Shown one piece after another: positions 17,795-28,984 of a DNA stretch of 64,000 bases (positions are counted from its first letter, which is position 1; each line of letters begins with the position of its first letter). Position numbers and translations under genes: made by a program. Origin of the DNA: Ehretia macrophylla. Taxonomy: Eukaryota > Streptophyta > Magnoliopsida > Boraginales > Ehretiaceae. The notes below the pieces were generated by a model, which had not been told where the DNA came from, did not search any database, and was given only the letters and a program-made list of their open reading frames with translations. Where the stretch lies: positions 18,942,762 to 19,006,761 of the forward strand of contig CM075783.1 in the NCBI GenBank assembly GCA_037974665.1, in the 5' to 3' direction.

Positions 17795-19446
17795 TAGGGT
17801 ATGTTTAGCTAGGGTTTAGATATTTAAAAACACTTTTTTTTTTAATTTTAGAAGCTAAAAATAACCTATTTAATTCATTTTTAAAGCGCTTTTACGTAAA
17901 AGCTAAAACTAAAAAAACTAAAAAATAAAAAATTTCAAATTGTATCTTTTTAAAAAAAGACTTTTGTGAAACTATTTTTACATAATGCGAAAAATTATTT
18001 CTTATTCTTTCTCAAATATGTGCCTTCATATTTTTTAAAACCTAATGGTATACTCAAAATTTGTAAAAATTAACATTGTCAACAGTGTTATTGAAATCGT
18101 ACAATTTGATACGATTCAGTTAAAAAACGATGCGAATCAAATAAGAGAATCGTGAATCAACATAAATCGGAGGTGAATTGTATGTGAATCGTAATGAATC
18201 GGTAAGAATCGTACGATTCACTGAATCGCACACGATTCAGGCCTAATTTTAAAAAGCCCAAAAATTTCAAAATCAGGAAAATAAAGCCTATTTCAATATT
18301 TTTTATTTAGCCCAATTTTACCAAACATGAACAAATAAAATCCAAAAAATAAGCCCATTAACATTATCATTTATCAATACTAAATCCTCAAATCAATTTC
18401 AATTTTCAATTACAAAATCAAAAGATGCAAAAATTAAAAGCCCTAACTACTAAACGAGAGAGAGATGTAGCTGGATTTTGCTCTTGATCGTGTTGGTCAT
18501 GTGAGCTGTGAAGAACTCGAGATCAAAGTAGTAAGTGAGTTTTTTTTTTTTGTCAAAGCTTGTAAGTGATCAGCTTTTCGGTTGTGTAATTTTTTTTTCT
18601 TTGTCCAAGCTTGCAAGTGAACTCAAGAAGCTGACTTCTGCTCCTGATCATGTTGGTCGTGTGACTGTGAACTGTGAAGAACTCAAGAATCAAGCTTGTA
18701 AGTGAGCTTTTTTTTTTTTTTGGTCAAAGCTTGTAAGTGAGCTTTTCAGTTGTGTTTTATTTTTCTTGGTTGAAGCTTGTAAGTGAACTCAAGAATCAAG
18801 CTAGTTTCTTTAATACTTTGTTTTAATGATGTTTTTTTGGCTTTTGTGTGTGAAGAACTTTTTTTTCCTTTTTTTTTTTTTGCCGTGAGTGTGAACTCAT
18901 ACCTTGTATGTGTTTAATGCTTTTTTTTTGTGTTTAGTTGTCTGAACTCTAAAGACCCTGTACTCAAGAATCAAGATAGCTTTTGTGTTTAGTTCAACTG
19001 TACTCTAAAGACTGTACTAAATTAGTTGTCTTTGGCTTATATGGACATTAGATTAAAGTATAAAAAAATTAATTTAGACTTTGGAGTTTACTATGAAAAA
19101 TCTCAACTAAAAACTGTTAATGGAAATATAATATATCAAATATAATCTAGATTAAATTTATGATCGAATCGGTACGATTCACGATTCGATTCGATTCACG
19201 ATTCAAAAAAATAATATTTGGATTCACGATACGATTCACGATTTAACAACTATGATTGTCAACATAGTCAAACAGTTAATGATTTTTGTTTAATAACACT
19301 TCTAACCAAAGAATCTTATGTACCGGTTGTACTTTGAATTTTCTCTTCGATAAAACATGATACTGAATTAACAAAAAAAAAACACTTCTAACCAAAGTTA
19401 TACAGTTTAAAAACTAAAATTTCACAACTACCCAAACAGAGCATTA
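17795..19446. mobile_element. Probable DNA transposon remnant opened by a nested element
   Basis: The left edge reads GGGTATGTTTAGCTAGGGTT and the right edge, on the other strand, GCTCTGTTTGGGTAGTTG. Both inner sides contain AAAACACTTTTT or AACACTTCTAACCAAAG strings. It interrupts the dispersed repeat described above. The target duplication is uncertain, so class and exact ends are tentative. Confidence 0.45.
18085..19254. mobile_element. Nested non-autonomous element rich in ATCGTGAATCG motifs
   Basis: A 10-bp direct repeat ATTGTCAACA flanks it (18075-18084 and 19255-19264). Both ends carry dense, mutually inverted ACGATTC/GAATCGT motifs. The centre has two degenerate copies, about 160 bp each (18471 and 18632 onward), of a segment containing CATGTTGGTCGTGTG, GTGAAGAACTC and AAGCTTGTAAGTGA. 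A 9-10 bp duplication suggests a Mutator-like group, but the ends are not diagnostic. Confidence 0.6.
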
Positions 19447-19764
19447 ACCATTAAGCTGTTAGCATTACCATTAAGGTACTTTTCATTTTGTTTAGGAATA
19501 AATTGAATGATTGAAGAATTCTTGAAAGAAAAAAATTTGCAATAGAGATTCTCTCTATTTTAGATTTTGAAGCGAAAGTCAAAGAGTGAGAAGTTTTAGT
19601 TGGTCGGAATAAAAAATATATAAAAAGGTTATTTAAGCAATTTTTATTCACTTTCTTTTACTTTAGAGTAATTAATTTTTTTAATTAAAAATAAATAAAT
19701 ATTAAAAACAGATTAGAACTAGTAGAAAAAATACATAAATAATTTTTAAAAAAATTGGGACCAA

Positions 19765-20561
19765 ATGAATAGTAGATTGGTAATGGAAAAAACACCTTAT
19801 TCTAGTATGACATTTGGCACCCGTCGGGACTTCTATCAAATCATTATGGCAATGATGTCTCCTATCCTGATGAATGCAAAGGTTTCAGATATCATCATTC
19901 ATGGCACTTGGAATTGGCCCCTACATCCCCCTGATATCGCATTCCAAGACCCATACAACCTCAATATGCTTAATCGAACTAATCTTCCGGATTCGTTTAT
20001 TTGGAATCTCTCTTCGAGTGGAATTTTCTCTTTTAGCAAAGATTGGGATTACTGTAGGGAAAAGGGTGATTGAACATTTGGCATTCTCTTATTTGGTTCC
20101 TTAATAGTATCCTGAATTATAGTTTCATCTCCTGGCTTGCATGTCTTGATCGTCTTTCCACTAGGTATTGCTTGCTTTGTTGGCACAACATTAATCGTGC
20201 GCACTGTATCTTCTGTCATGAAGGTTTAGAGACTAGAGATCATCTCTTTTTCGAATGCTGCTTCACAAGAAGAATATGGCATAAAAGTTTAAAGACTATT
20301 CTTATTGATGTTGCCATCTTTTCTTTCGATGATATTTTAAATCTTGCACCCTCTCTTGCAGGAAAAGAAAATATCAAGGAGTATATGTTTCGCCTTACTC
20401 TCTGTGCTTCAATCTATATCATTTGGAAAGAGAGAAACAAGCGGCTTTTTGAGGAGGTCTTTTCTACCGAAGAGGAAATCATGATGAGCATACTGGAAGT
20501 GGTGATATCGAGGGCACTTTTCAGAAAACCTTTCAAGGGGACTTTTACCCTCATCAGTTGA
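19765..20561 (+). pseudogene. 3' end of a LINE: C-terminal pol with zinc-binding domain
   Basis: Two frames (19765-20073 and 20070-20561) join across a 1-2 base shift. They resemble the C terminus of plant non-LTR retrotransposon ORF2. The first has KVSDIIIHGTWNWPL. The second carries the zf-RVT pattern CLLCWHNINRAHCIFCHEG, then ETRDHLFFECCFTRRIW and IYIIWKERNKRLFEE. Endonuclease and reverse transcriptase are missing, as expected for a 5'-truncated insertion. Confidence 0.75.
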
Positions 20562-20878
20562 CGCTATCTATGGGAACGTAGTTCCCTTACTTTCCCATAA
20601 ATCCACTAAGAAAAACCATAATGGTGAGCATTAGAAGCCATAATCGTGTGGCTGAGGACCTTCTACCTTTGGATGGGATACCTAAAATAGCCCTCGGCAC
20701 AAACCCAACCCAAGCCCATGCTGGATCGAGCCAGTGTATACACTTAGCCACCAATACATCCCTACCCGAAGCTGTGGATCCAATGGCTTCTATGGGTCCC
20801 GAGGTAAGAATCCTTGACTTGGAATGGTATATGCAATGCAAAATAGTAAGCCCTCGTGAAGGGGCTGAGTCCCAGTGA
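20556..20878 (+). pseudogene. Possible Ty3/gypsy leader and gag start
   Basis: TTGACGCTATCTATGGGAAC resembles the TTGGCGCCGTCTGTGGGAAC string common at the start of many plant gypsy internal regions (4 mismatches). It is followed by an 85-codon frame (20621-20878) starting MVSIRSHNRVAEDLLPLDG, unrecognised by itself. It directly abuts the LINE frame, so the junction could be a nested insertion or chance. Confidence 0.35.
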
Positions 20879-21397
20879 GGATTGCTTGGCAGGGAAAGGA
20901 GAATGGAAGTAAAGAAGCATAGGACATAAAGGTTTTGCCTCTAATGGAAGTATGACTTTTTGCTAGCATCTTTTTCTTGCATTTTGTAATGGATTTTTTC
21001 ATTTTGTGATGATTATGATCCCTTGTGCTCTTTAATTTGAGGTTGAGATTTCGGGCCTTTTATTGGTGGGGATGTATACCATATTTTAGGATAGTGTATA
21101 ATCTTTTTGTTAGCACTCTTAATTGCTTTTAGTAATATGTATACGACAACAATCACATAAATGCAATCCCGATCATCATATTGTTGGATCCATATTTGGG
21201 TTTTGATTTCGTTGTGACATAATCTTAGTTTTCCGTCATGGACATTTGTAAATGTACATGTGAAGAAGCTTGTTATGAAATCAGTTTGGCAAAAAAAAAA
21301 ACTATTAAAAGTCTGTGGAGCTTCTATCACCCATATTTTTTTTGAGAAGGCAATCAATCTGAGGACTTGTTTGCTAATCAAGGAGTTGAAGCTGAGA
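20879..21397. other. Flank between LINE remnant and copia element
   Basis: No gene is visible. TTTGTTAGCACTC followed by GCTTTTAGTAATATG near 21108-21140 looks like the 3' tail of a plant LINE. Confidence 0.35.
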
Positions 21398-21402
21398 ATT
21401 AC

Positions 21403-21617
21403 TGATAGAGCACACTAATCAACTTGTAACTAACAAATGAATGTTGCGGAATTGTAGCTAGTTTATCTTATCATGTATATTTGAATTTGTTTTTCTGTTG
21501 CTTAGAGTCCTATTGTACTAAAAGTTAAACACTTCCTATTGTATATTTATACCTGATATGCAATGAAAGATGTGTGCAGCCTATATTTTTCTAAACCATC
21601 GTGTGCAAGTTTATTTA
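21403..21617 (+). repeat. 5' LTR of the copia element at 21.4-26.1 kb
   Basis: It starts TGATAGAGCACACTAATC and ends AGTTTATTTA. Both LTRs end TA rather than CA. Confidence 0.85.
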
Positions 21618-21682
21618 TGGTATAAGAGCCATTAAGCTTATACAAGCCTCTCGATCCTACAATCATTTTTTTTTTTTGCACT

Positions 21683-22579
21683 ATGGCCTCAAGCTCTCCA
21701 AGTGTTGCTACTTCTTCTGGTGCTAATACAGCTCTTCTCAGTGGTGTTACTTCTTCTTCAGCATTAGTTGCAATCAATGTGGCTGCACAATTGCCGCTAA
21801 AGCTTACTGGAGTAACTATCCGACGTGGCTCACTCAATTTCACACCCTATTGTATGGGTACAATTTAATGGGATACATTGATGGTTCTCTCCCATGTCCT
21901 TCTATGGTATTACATCTCCTAATCCTGAGTACAAACTATGGCTGAGGCAGGACAATATGCTTCAACATGTTATCTTAGCTTTAATTGGTGCTTCCATCGT
22001 GCCCTTAGTTACCATGACTGCAACGGCTAAAGCAGCCTTGGATAAGTTGAGCAGTTCCTATGCAATGCGTCCAAATCTCACATCTATGGTCTTCGCAATA
22101 AGCTACTGCAATTGTCCAAAGGGCATCAATTGGTTTCGGAATATTTGCGGGTCATTAAAACTCTTGCAGACGAGCTTACATTAGCTGGTTCACCTATCTC
22201 CAATGATGAGCTCATTGTAGTTGTGCTCTTTGGCTTGGGGGATGACAACAAAGAACTCAGTGCAGTGATACGGGCTCGTGATACAGACATCACCTTTGAA
22301 GACCTCTTCGATAAACTCTTAGATCATGAATCTTTTCTCAAAAGAGAGGAGCAGCGCAAAGACTCTCATCTCATCACTGTGCAATTCTCACAAAAGACCA
22401 ATAACAAAGGTAAAGGTAATGAGGGCCAAAACAAAAAGAATAATTTTTCAGCCAACAATTCTAATGCTAGGCCATCGCAAAACTACTCCAATAGAGGTTA
22501 TTTTTTATCCCATAGTGGGAATCGTCCATCCAATAATCAATGGTGTCCTAGCAACAACAACCAACAAGTTCGAATGTAG
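21683..22579 (+). pseudogene. Copia gag (broken)
   Basis: The likely start is MASSSPSVATSSGANTALLS at 21683. The frame then shifts several times. Later parts show HVILALIGASIVP, AADEL-like TLADELTLAGSPISNDELI, LDHESFLKREE and an Asn-rich tail (22112-22579). A stop at 22577 immediately precedes the zinc knuckle CQLCDKFGHVAKFC. Members of the UBN2/gag-polypeptide group have this layout. Confidence 0.8.
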
Positions 22580-23700
22580 TGTCAACTTTGTGATAAATTT
22601 GGCCATGTCGCCAAATTTTGTAGGTCGCATTTGCTTCCGTATTTTGATCCGCAAGCACACTTTGTCAACAAAGGGATGTCCTCTTCACAGAATTGGGTGC
22701 TTGATTCAGATGCCTCGCACCATATCACCTCTGATCTTCAGAACATGAATATTTAGTCCGTGTATAATGGAAATGATGGTATCTTAATTAGGGACGGTAC
22801 TGATATCCCAATCTCGCACATTGGTAATGCTACTCTTACTACTCCTCACACCACATTCACTCTTCAAAATGTGCTTTGTGTTCCTTCTATTCGCAAGAAC
22901 TTGTTGTCAGTTTCTCAATTTTGCAAACATAATTCTACTTCTATTGAATTTTTTCCTAACTTTTTTCTTGTGAAGGATCTGAGCTCTGGGGTACCGCTGG
23001 TCAAAGGGCTGAATAAAGGGAATTTATATGAATGGGCGAATTCCTCCATTCCGCCTCATGTTTTCACTGCATCACTTGAATGATGGCACTCGCATTTGGG
23101 TCATCTGCATAGTCGCACTCTTAGAAGTGTTATCTCTAATAACAAGATTCCTGTTTCTTCTACTAGTTTTCCATTTTGCCATGATTGCTCATGTAATAAA
23201 AGTCACCGTCTTCCTTTTGGTGACTCCACAATTATTAGCAATAAACCTTTGGACATCTTGTTTACAAATCTTTGGGGTCCTACTCCAGTTGTGTCATTTG
23301 AAGGCTTTCGATATTATGTTAATTTTTATTGACCATTTTACTAAGTATACGTGGTTATTTCCTTTAAAACAAAAATCTGATGTCACGAAAGTTTTTCTTG
23401 ATTTCAAATCTATTGTGGAAAAATATTTTACTACCTCTATTATTACACTATATTCTGATGGTGGTGGGGAATATCAAGGATTCCGTCCTTTTCTTACAAA
23501 ACATGGAATTCAATACCTCATTGCCCCTCCTCATACGCCTTAACATGTTGGTCTAGCTGAGCGGCGTCACCACCATATAATTGAAATTGCTCTTACAATG
23601 TTGTCTAAAGCTTTTTGCCTCCTACATTTTAAGTTGTGGCATGTCAAACTGCGATTTATCTAATCAATAGGCTTCCCTCTTATGGGTCTAATAACAAAAG
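22580..23700 (+). pseudogene. Copia zinc knuckle, protease and integrase (broken)
   Basis: The protease motif reads NWVLDSDASHHIT, so the conserved DSGA is DSDA. The pre-integrase block HLHSRTLRSVISNNK with HDCSCNKSHRLPF is in one frame. The integrase core (IDHFTKYTWLFPLKQKS, YSDGGGEYQGF, IAPPHTP) is in another. The expected PQQNG glutamine-rich stretch is interrupted by a stop at 23541. At least three frame changes are needed, so no product is possible. Confidence 0.8.
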
Positions 23701-23848
23701 TCCTTTTGAATCTCTATTTAAAAATAAACCAAACTAAACTAAAAGTGAATGGCTCTTTGTGCTATCTTTGGCTTAGACCATATGTACCTCATAAGCTAGC
23801 TCCTAAGTCTCGTCCCTGTAATTTTTATTGGGTATTCTTTGACTCATA

Positions 23849-24492
23849 ATGCGTATCGGTGTCTTGATCCTTAAACAAACAAAATATTTCTTTCACGTCA
23901 TGTGGTCTTTATTGAAAATATGTTTCCTGCTAAGAAAGGCACTACTCATTTCTCTCCACAAATTTTTAGTCAGTGGTTGTACCCAACTAATAAGTCCTAT
24001 GTTGCAGACTCTAATTCTTCAAACACTATGCCACCTCAATCAGCTACTACTGATATTCCCGTTCCTTATGTCCCCCAACAACGTTCTCTCCTTAGAATAC
24101 CTCTTGAACCCCCATGTGTCTCTTCTCTTCCCTTACAAGTATCATCCTCTAATAGTCACGATGGCCATGTTTTGGAACCCCAAAATTCTGTCTTGCCAAG
24201 TGCCCCTGTTGTGCCAGATTCTGCACCAACACCAAATTCTTTGTCATGTATTGTTTCTAAAAATACTCCTCACTCTCAAAATCACATGACCACTCAATCT
24301 AAAAATAATATTATTAAACCAATTTCTAAGATGTGTCTCACAGCATTCTCTTCCCCACAACACTCTGAACCACATATTTACAACAAGCAAGTCAATTCCC
24401 TCAGTGGCGAACATCGATGTGCGAGGAGTTTGATGCATTGGTACGAAATAACACTTGGGAGCTCGTTCCACCTAAGCCAGATTGTAACATAA
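23849..24492 (+). pseudogene. Copia linker region
   Basis: A Ser/Pro/His-rich frame (23902-24492) between integrase and RT contains HVVFIENMFPAKK-like and TTQSKNNIIKP strings, typical of this spacer. It ends just before the RT frame, which opens in a different phase. Confidence 0.6.
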
Positions 24493-24506
24493 TTGGGTGC
24501 AAATAG

Positions 24507-25365
24507 GTGTTTCGGATCAAAAGAAAGACAAATGGCACTATAGAACGGTATAAGGCGAGATTAGTGACAAAAGGCTTTCATCAATATTCATGTGTTTATT
24601 ATACTGCCATATTTAGCCCCGTAGTTAAACCAGCTACCATTAGACTTATTATTGTTGTCTCTGTGCAATTTAACTGGGTGTTATGCCAATTAGACATTAA
24701 CAATGCTTTTTTGCAAGGGACTCTAGCAGATGAGGTTTACATGCACCAACCTCCTGGTTTTATTGATTCTCATCATCCTATGCATGTATGCAAGCCGAAG
24801 AAAGCTATTTATGGTCTTAAACAGGCTCCTAGGGCCTGGTACACTGAACTTCGTTGTTTTTTGCTCACGATTGGTTTTCAGAACTCTCACAGTGATACCT
24901 ATCTCTTTATGTTGCATACAGCTATACTAACTGTTTACCTGTTAGTATATATTGATGATATAGTGATTATAGGTAATGATTCAGTGGCAGTTGAGCAGAT
25001 AATTCAGACCCTGTCTACTCGGTTCTCTTTTAAAGACATTGGGCTGTTTTTTTTTTTTTTTGGGTGTTGAGGTTAGACATATGCCAAATGGGATTCTACT
25101 CACATAACAAAAATATATTACTAATCTTCTGTACAAAACCAATATGATAGATGCAAAGGAGGTTCAGACTCCTTTATCTACTTTTGTAACTCTAAAATTG
25201 GATGATGGCTTGCCGCTTGCCGATTCAAAAGAATATCGGAGTGTGGTAGGTGCATTGCAGTATCTCTCCTTAACTCGTCCAGACATTTCGTTCACAGTCA
25301 ATAGACTATCCCAGTTTATGCATAAATCAACTCATAATCATTGGGTTGCAGCAAAACGAGTTCTT
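24507..25365 (+). pseudogene. Copia reverse transcriptase (broken)
   Basis: Motifs in order are [60 protein letters not shown] (catalytic YIDD) and, after a T-run frameshift near 25060, DSKEYRSVVGALQYLSLTRPD. The domain is nearly complete but cannot be translated as one frame. Confidence 0.85.
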
Positions 25366-25845
25366 TGATATCTTAAAGGGACTGCTAGTCATGGACTGAT
25401 GTTGCGTAGGTCTTCTAAACATCAGCTTTTAGCCTTTTCAAATGTTGATTGGGCAGGAAATGTTGATGATCAAACATTTACTTCAGCTTATGTGGTTTTT
25501 CTTGGAGACAATCTGATAAATTAGTCCTCGAAAAAATAACGGTCTGTTGCTCGCTCATCAACGAAGGTGGAATATCGAGCTGTCGCAGCGGCCACTGCCG
25601 AGATAAATTGGCTACAGATTTTAATCATTGAACTTCAGCTTCCCTTGAGTGATGTTCCAATAATTTATTGTGATAATGTCAGTGCGACATACTTGTGTGC
25701 AAATCCTGTCTTTCACTCAAGGATGAAACACATTGCAATTGACTTTCATTTCGTTCGCGATCAGGTAGCCAATAAGACTCTAAAAGTCTCACATGTTCAC
25801 TCCGCGGATCAATTAGTAGATTCTCTCACGAAGGCCCTTCCGTGA
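25366..25845 (+). pseudogene. Copia RNase H (broken)
   Basis: A stop near 25366 precedes YLKGTASHGLMLRRSS. The 92-residue frame 25567-25845 contains [49 protein letters not shown] and [10 protein letters not shown], which ends pol. The frame ends about 65 bp before the 3' LTR. Confidence 0.82.
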
Positions 25846-25910
25846 CTTCAATTTCTGCAACAACGTGTCAAGCTAGGTATGCTTTTTGGCCTGCCTACCT
25901 TGAGGGGGCA

Positions 25911-26126
25911 TGATAGAGCACACTAATCAACTTGTAACTAACAAACGAATGTTGCAGAATTGTAGCTAGTTTATCTTATCATGTATATTTGAATTTGTTT
26001 TTCTGTTGCTTACAGTCCTATTGTACTCAAAAGTTAAACACTTCCTATTGTATATTTATACCTGATATGCAATGAAAGATATGTGCAACCTATATTTTTC
26101 TAAACCATCGTGTGCAAGTTTCTTTA
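25911..26126 (+). repeat. 3' LTR of the copia element at 21.4-26.1 kb
   Basis: It starts TGATAGAGCACACTAATC right after the purine tract and ends AGTTTCTTTA before the ATTAC target duplicate. Confidence 0.85.
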
Positions 26127-26131
26127 ATTAC

Positions 26132-27348
26132 TACCTTTTGGAATCTCTGAGAACTACTGCGTTTTGCACTTCCTCAATTTATATTTTAATTTGGAATTGT
26201 AATCCTTTTTATGCTTCTCTTGTGTACTCCTTGTTTTACGAATGTTTCGTATTCTTGGTGGAATTATTTGCTAGAAAGATTGGAACCATTCAGAGGTTTT
26301 TGGTTAGGATCATTTCCGCAACGGCAAATTCTTGCATGGTTTAAGACCATATCCCTACATATGGTCTCACTTAATCATATTTTACCACGTCATTGATTCT
26401 ATTAATGAGAATAATTCCTTTAGGACCATGTAGTTATGCATAAATCACCTTCTGGTCCCCCAACAAAAAAAACTTCCCTTTAGGTCCATTCGTCAGTTAC
26501 TTTTGACGAAAAAAGTTAAAAAAATTTGATTTGCCTATTTTGCCCTTGGACCATTATTCTCTCTTCTACCTGGCATTTATTTCAGCTTATTCTCTCCTAT
26601 TTTTGACTGTTGATAGCAGCAGTAATAAGGTTGCATGCAACGGTAAAAAGACTTCCTATTTAAGCACTATTTTGGAACCAACTTTGAGCAAATAATTCAT
26701 CAAAATTCATCAAAATCAGCAAAAAAATAAGCAAAAAAATCACAAAAAATCACCTGTCCAAACACTAAACAAAATATACCATTATAGTTCTATAGTATTC
26801 CACTTGAGCATGTACAAAAAGTGTGCTTTTAGTTCAATATGTACAAGCACTATGACATGATTTAACTTGTTGTAACTTACCAACGCAAAAACAACAAAAG
26901 CAGTTGATAACTGTAAGTTTCCAAAATGTATGCTATGACAATCACCATGAAGGTTATCTAGTTCCAAAAAAGTAGTAGTTCATGATATCAAACATGATAA
27001 ATAAATATCCAAGGAACCTGCTAGCCCTTCAACACATGCGGAAAAGATATCTCGTGAGGGTACAATAGATTAAATGAATATAACTCAGACTTAAGTTTTT
27101 CACTCATAATACCTGTAGGCAATAAAGTCCTGATAATACATTTGGTAAGTGCACGAAGGGCTTGCATGATCATCCGACCTACTGCGTGGAATAAGTGCAT
27201 CACCAATATCCTAAGTGGCTGTAATAATCGATTCAGCAGTATGGAAATCAACCCGATCTCCCTCAGACTACCAAAAAAATAAGGAAATAAGTATATGAAA
27301 GTTTATAACTATAACTCGATAAACAATAATGTAAACTATGTTGAAGTT
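26132..27348 (-). other. Probable 3' part of a Mutator-like element, non-coding
   Basis: This lies downstream (minus sense) of the MULE transposase fragment. It holds A-rich ATCACAAAAAATCACC repeats near 26700-26755 and a low-complexity segment near 26450-26540. No clear terminal inverted repeat was found. Confidence 0.35.
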
Positions 27349-27800
27349 TCAATAGATAACTAAAACCTGTTTGTGTCTCCTCTTTTGATTGTGTGACCTC
27401 TCTTCTTGTCGAAGATGACATGTGGCTCTGTTATGACCTATAGCTTTGCATAAGGAGCACGTAACGTGGACTGATCTTTGTTCTCGACTTGGTTGTGTAG
27501 GCCTCTCTCCAACTTCTCGAATTCTGTTCTTCTTAGGCCTACCTTTCTTTCTAGGATGCAATGGAAGTTGCCACGGAGAGGAATCATCCACAGGCCACAT
27601 ACACTTGTCGGGAACCGGTAGTATTGATCCTTGGTAGGTTAGCTTGTAGGCACTAATAGACAAGTATGTGTGCACATAATCAACTGAATTGTACCTCATG
27701 GATAAGATACAAACCATTGCATGCCTACATGGGATACCACTCACTTGCCATTCTTGATATTTTAGACTCTAGACAACAAGATAAGCTTGAGGAGGGATGG
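27349..27800 (-). pseudogene. C terminus of a MuDR-type (MULE) transposase
   Basis: On the minus strand the sequence reads YQEWQVSGIPCRHAM, the end of a SWIM zinc finger. Then come a basic segment RKKGRPKKNR and a CCHC knuckle CSLCKAIGHNRATC, the classic order at the C terminus of MuDR/MULE transposases. The catalytic domain and the start of SWIM are missing; similarity stops near 27775, next to a fragment of the membrane protein family. It is a truncated transposon gene. Confidence 0.85.
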
Positions 27801-28075
27801 GAGGATAGCGATATTTTAATTGAATCTCTAATTGTGCGTTATATGCGGCTAAGTGAAATCTCTAGAAAACAAGGCAGCAAAGGAGGAAGAAAGCAAAGAC
27901 ATGAGAAGAATAGCAAAAGATATGATGCTAGCTTTTGCGGTAGACTTATTGACTGGATTTGTAGGCCCTTTCCTCGTGTACCACTTTCATTCTCTTTATT
28001 TTGCTTAAACTACAGTTTCTCTTTACTTATTTGTATACTTAGCTTTTGCATGCTCAAATTTTTTCAACTTAGCGG
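27785..28075 (+). pseudogene. Rearranged fragment of the unknown membrane protein family
   Basis: Two pieces of the family found at 32, 43 and 58 kb lie here in reversed order. Positions 27846-27905 (GCGGCTAAGTGAAATC, then GGAGGAAGAAAGCAAAGACA) match the 3' part of the 58-kb copy at 59073-59130. Positions 27940-28045 (ACTGGATTTGTAGGCCC, CTCGTGTACCACTTTCATTC) match the middle of the 43-kb copy at 43440-43540. A C-terminal piece followed by a central piece is what would remain if two tandem copies were fused by deletion. The 137-codon frame through the region is fortuitous in part. Confidence 0.6.
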
Positions 28076-28080
28076 GTGAA

Positions 28081-28981
28081 GGGACAAACTGTAATGGTTG
28101 AAATCATCCTTAGCCCAAACCCAACTAATCTAGTAAGAAATTAAATTTGGATTGCGTCAGCTAAGTTTATGCGCAAGTCATCTTAACCATTACTAGTGAC
28201 TCATCTAAAAAATAAATGAATCTCAGGCACCTATTCCAAAATTTTAATAACAAATTCAAGGGTGTGTAAATTGAAAAAAGCCAACTAAAGAAAATGCACA
28301 TAGCACTTTTAAGAAGTTTCAATTGGCTAGGAGGCCAGTCATGGTGTGGTGGTGAGGCAATTCAACCCATCAAGACCTTATATTATTGTAATTAACTGTT
28401 CACGTAAACAAAACGTGTTCTGGTGATAATGTCTTCAATTTTGCACTAAAATCTACAAAATTGCACCAACTATTGGTCAATAAGATTAAATTTTGCTTGA
28501 TACTTATGGAGAGTGTTTTGTCGCGATAGAAAGGCTTGGGAAGAATACTTTTAATGCCGATGAAAGATACAGTATGCATTATGTTTGTCTTGCATCATTT
28601 TGTATAAATACATATATTTTATGATTTTCAAAGTGGGTGACTATAATTGAATGCAATATATGATATACATCTACATATATATTATTCGATTTGTAGTATA
28701 CCTATACATATAATATCATGTTTAATAAAATTTCGAAAGGAAATACCCTTCCTTTACCAAAAAAAAAACAAATACATATAATAATGTGTTTTAGTTTTAG
28801 TGTTTTTTTTATCGTTATGTATATATATAATATTCTGAGTATTTGTGCTTTTACTGCACCCCTTTCTAGAATGTCCAATATAATATTTTGATACTTTGTG
28901 CTTTGTTTAAAGTAGGTGTTTGAAACATGGCCATGACCTTAGGACTTGTCCAACAAAATGTGCTCAGGTTAAGAGATATCT
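28081..28981. other. AT-rich intergenic DNA
   Basis: No gene or clear repeat is recognised. Short TATA-like AT runs are present near 28660-28700 and 28800-28835. Confidence 0.45.
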
Positions 28982-28984
28982 TAA

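Larger units (their letters stand above)
21403..26126 (+). mobile_element. Ty1/copia retrotransposon, defective
   Basis: The element is 4724 bp with LTRs at 21403-21617 and 25911-26126, and target duplication ATTAC at 21398-21402 and 26127-26131. The primer-binding site TGGTATAAGAGCC begins at 21618 and the purine tract TTGAGGGGGCA ends at 25910. The LTRs differ by six substitutions and one single-base indel. Gag, protease, integrase, RT and RNase H are all recognisable in order, but many stops and frameshifts and a damaged protease site make it inactive. Its purine tract matches that of the copia element at 7827. Confidence 0.92.

Noticed and set aside
20587-21002. Minus-strand frames of 84 and 70 codons
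   Set aside because: They lie opposite LINE/gypsy remnant sequence and show no recognisable features.
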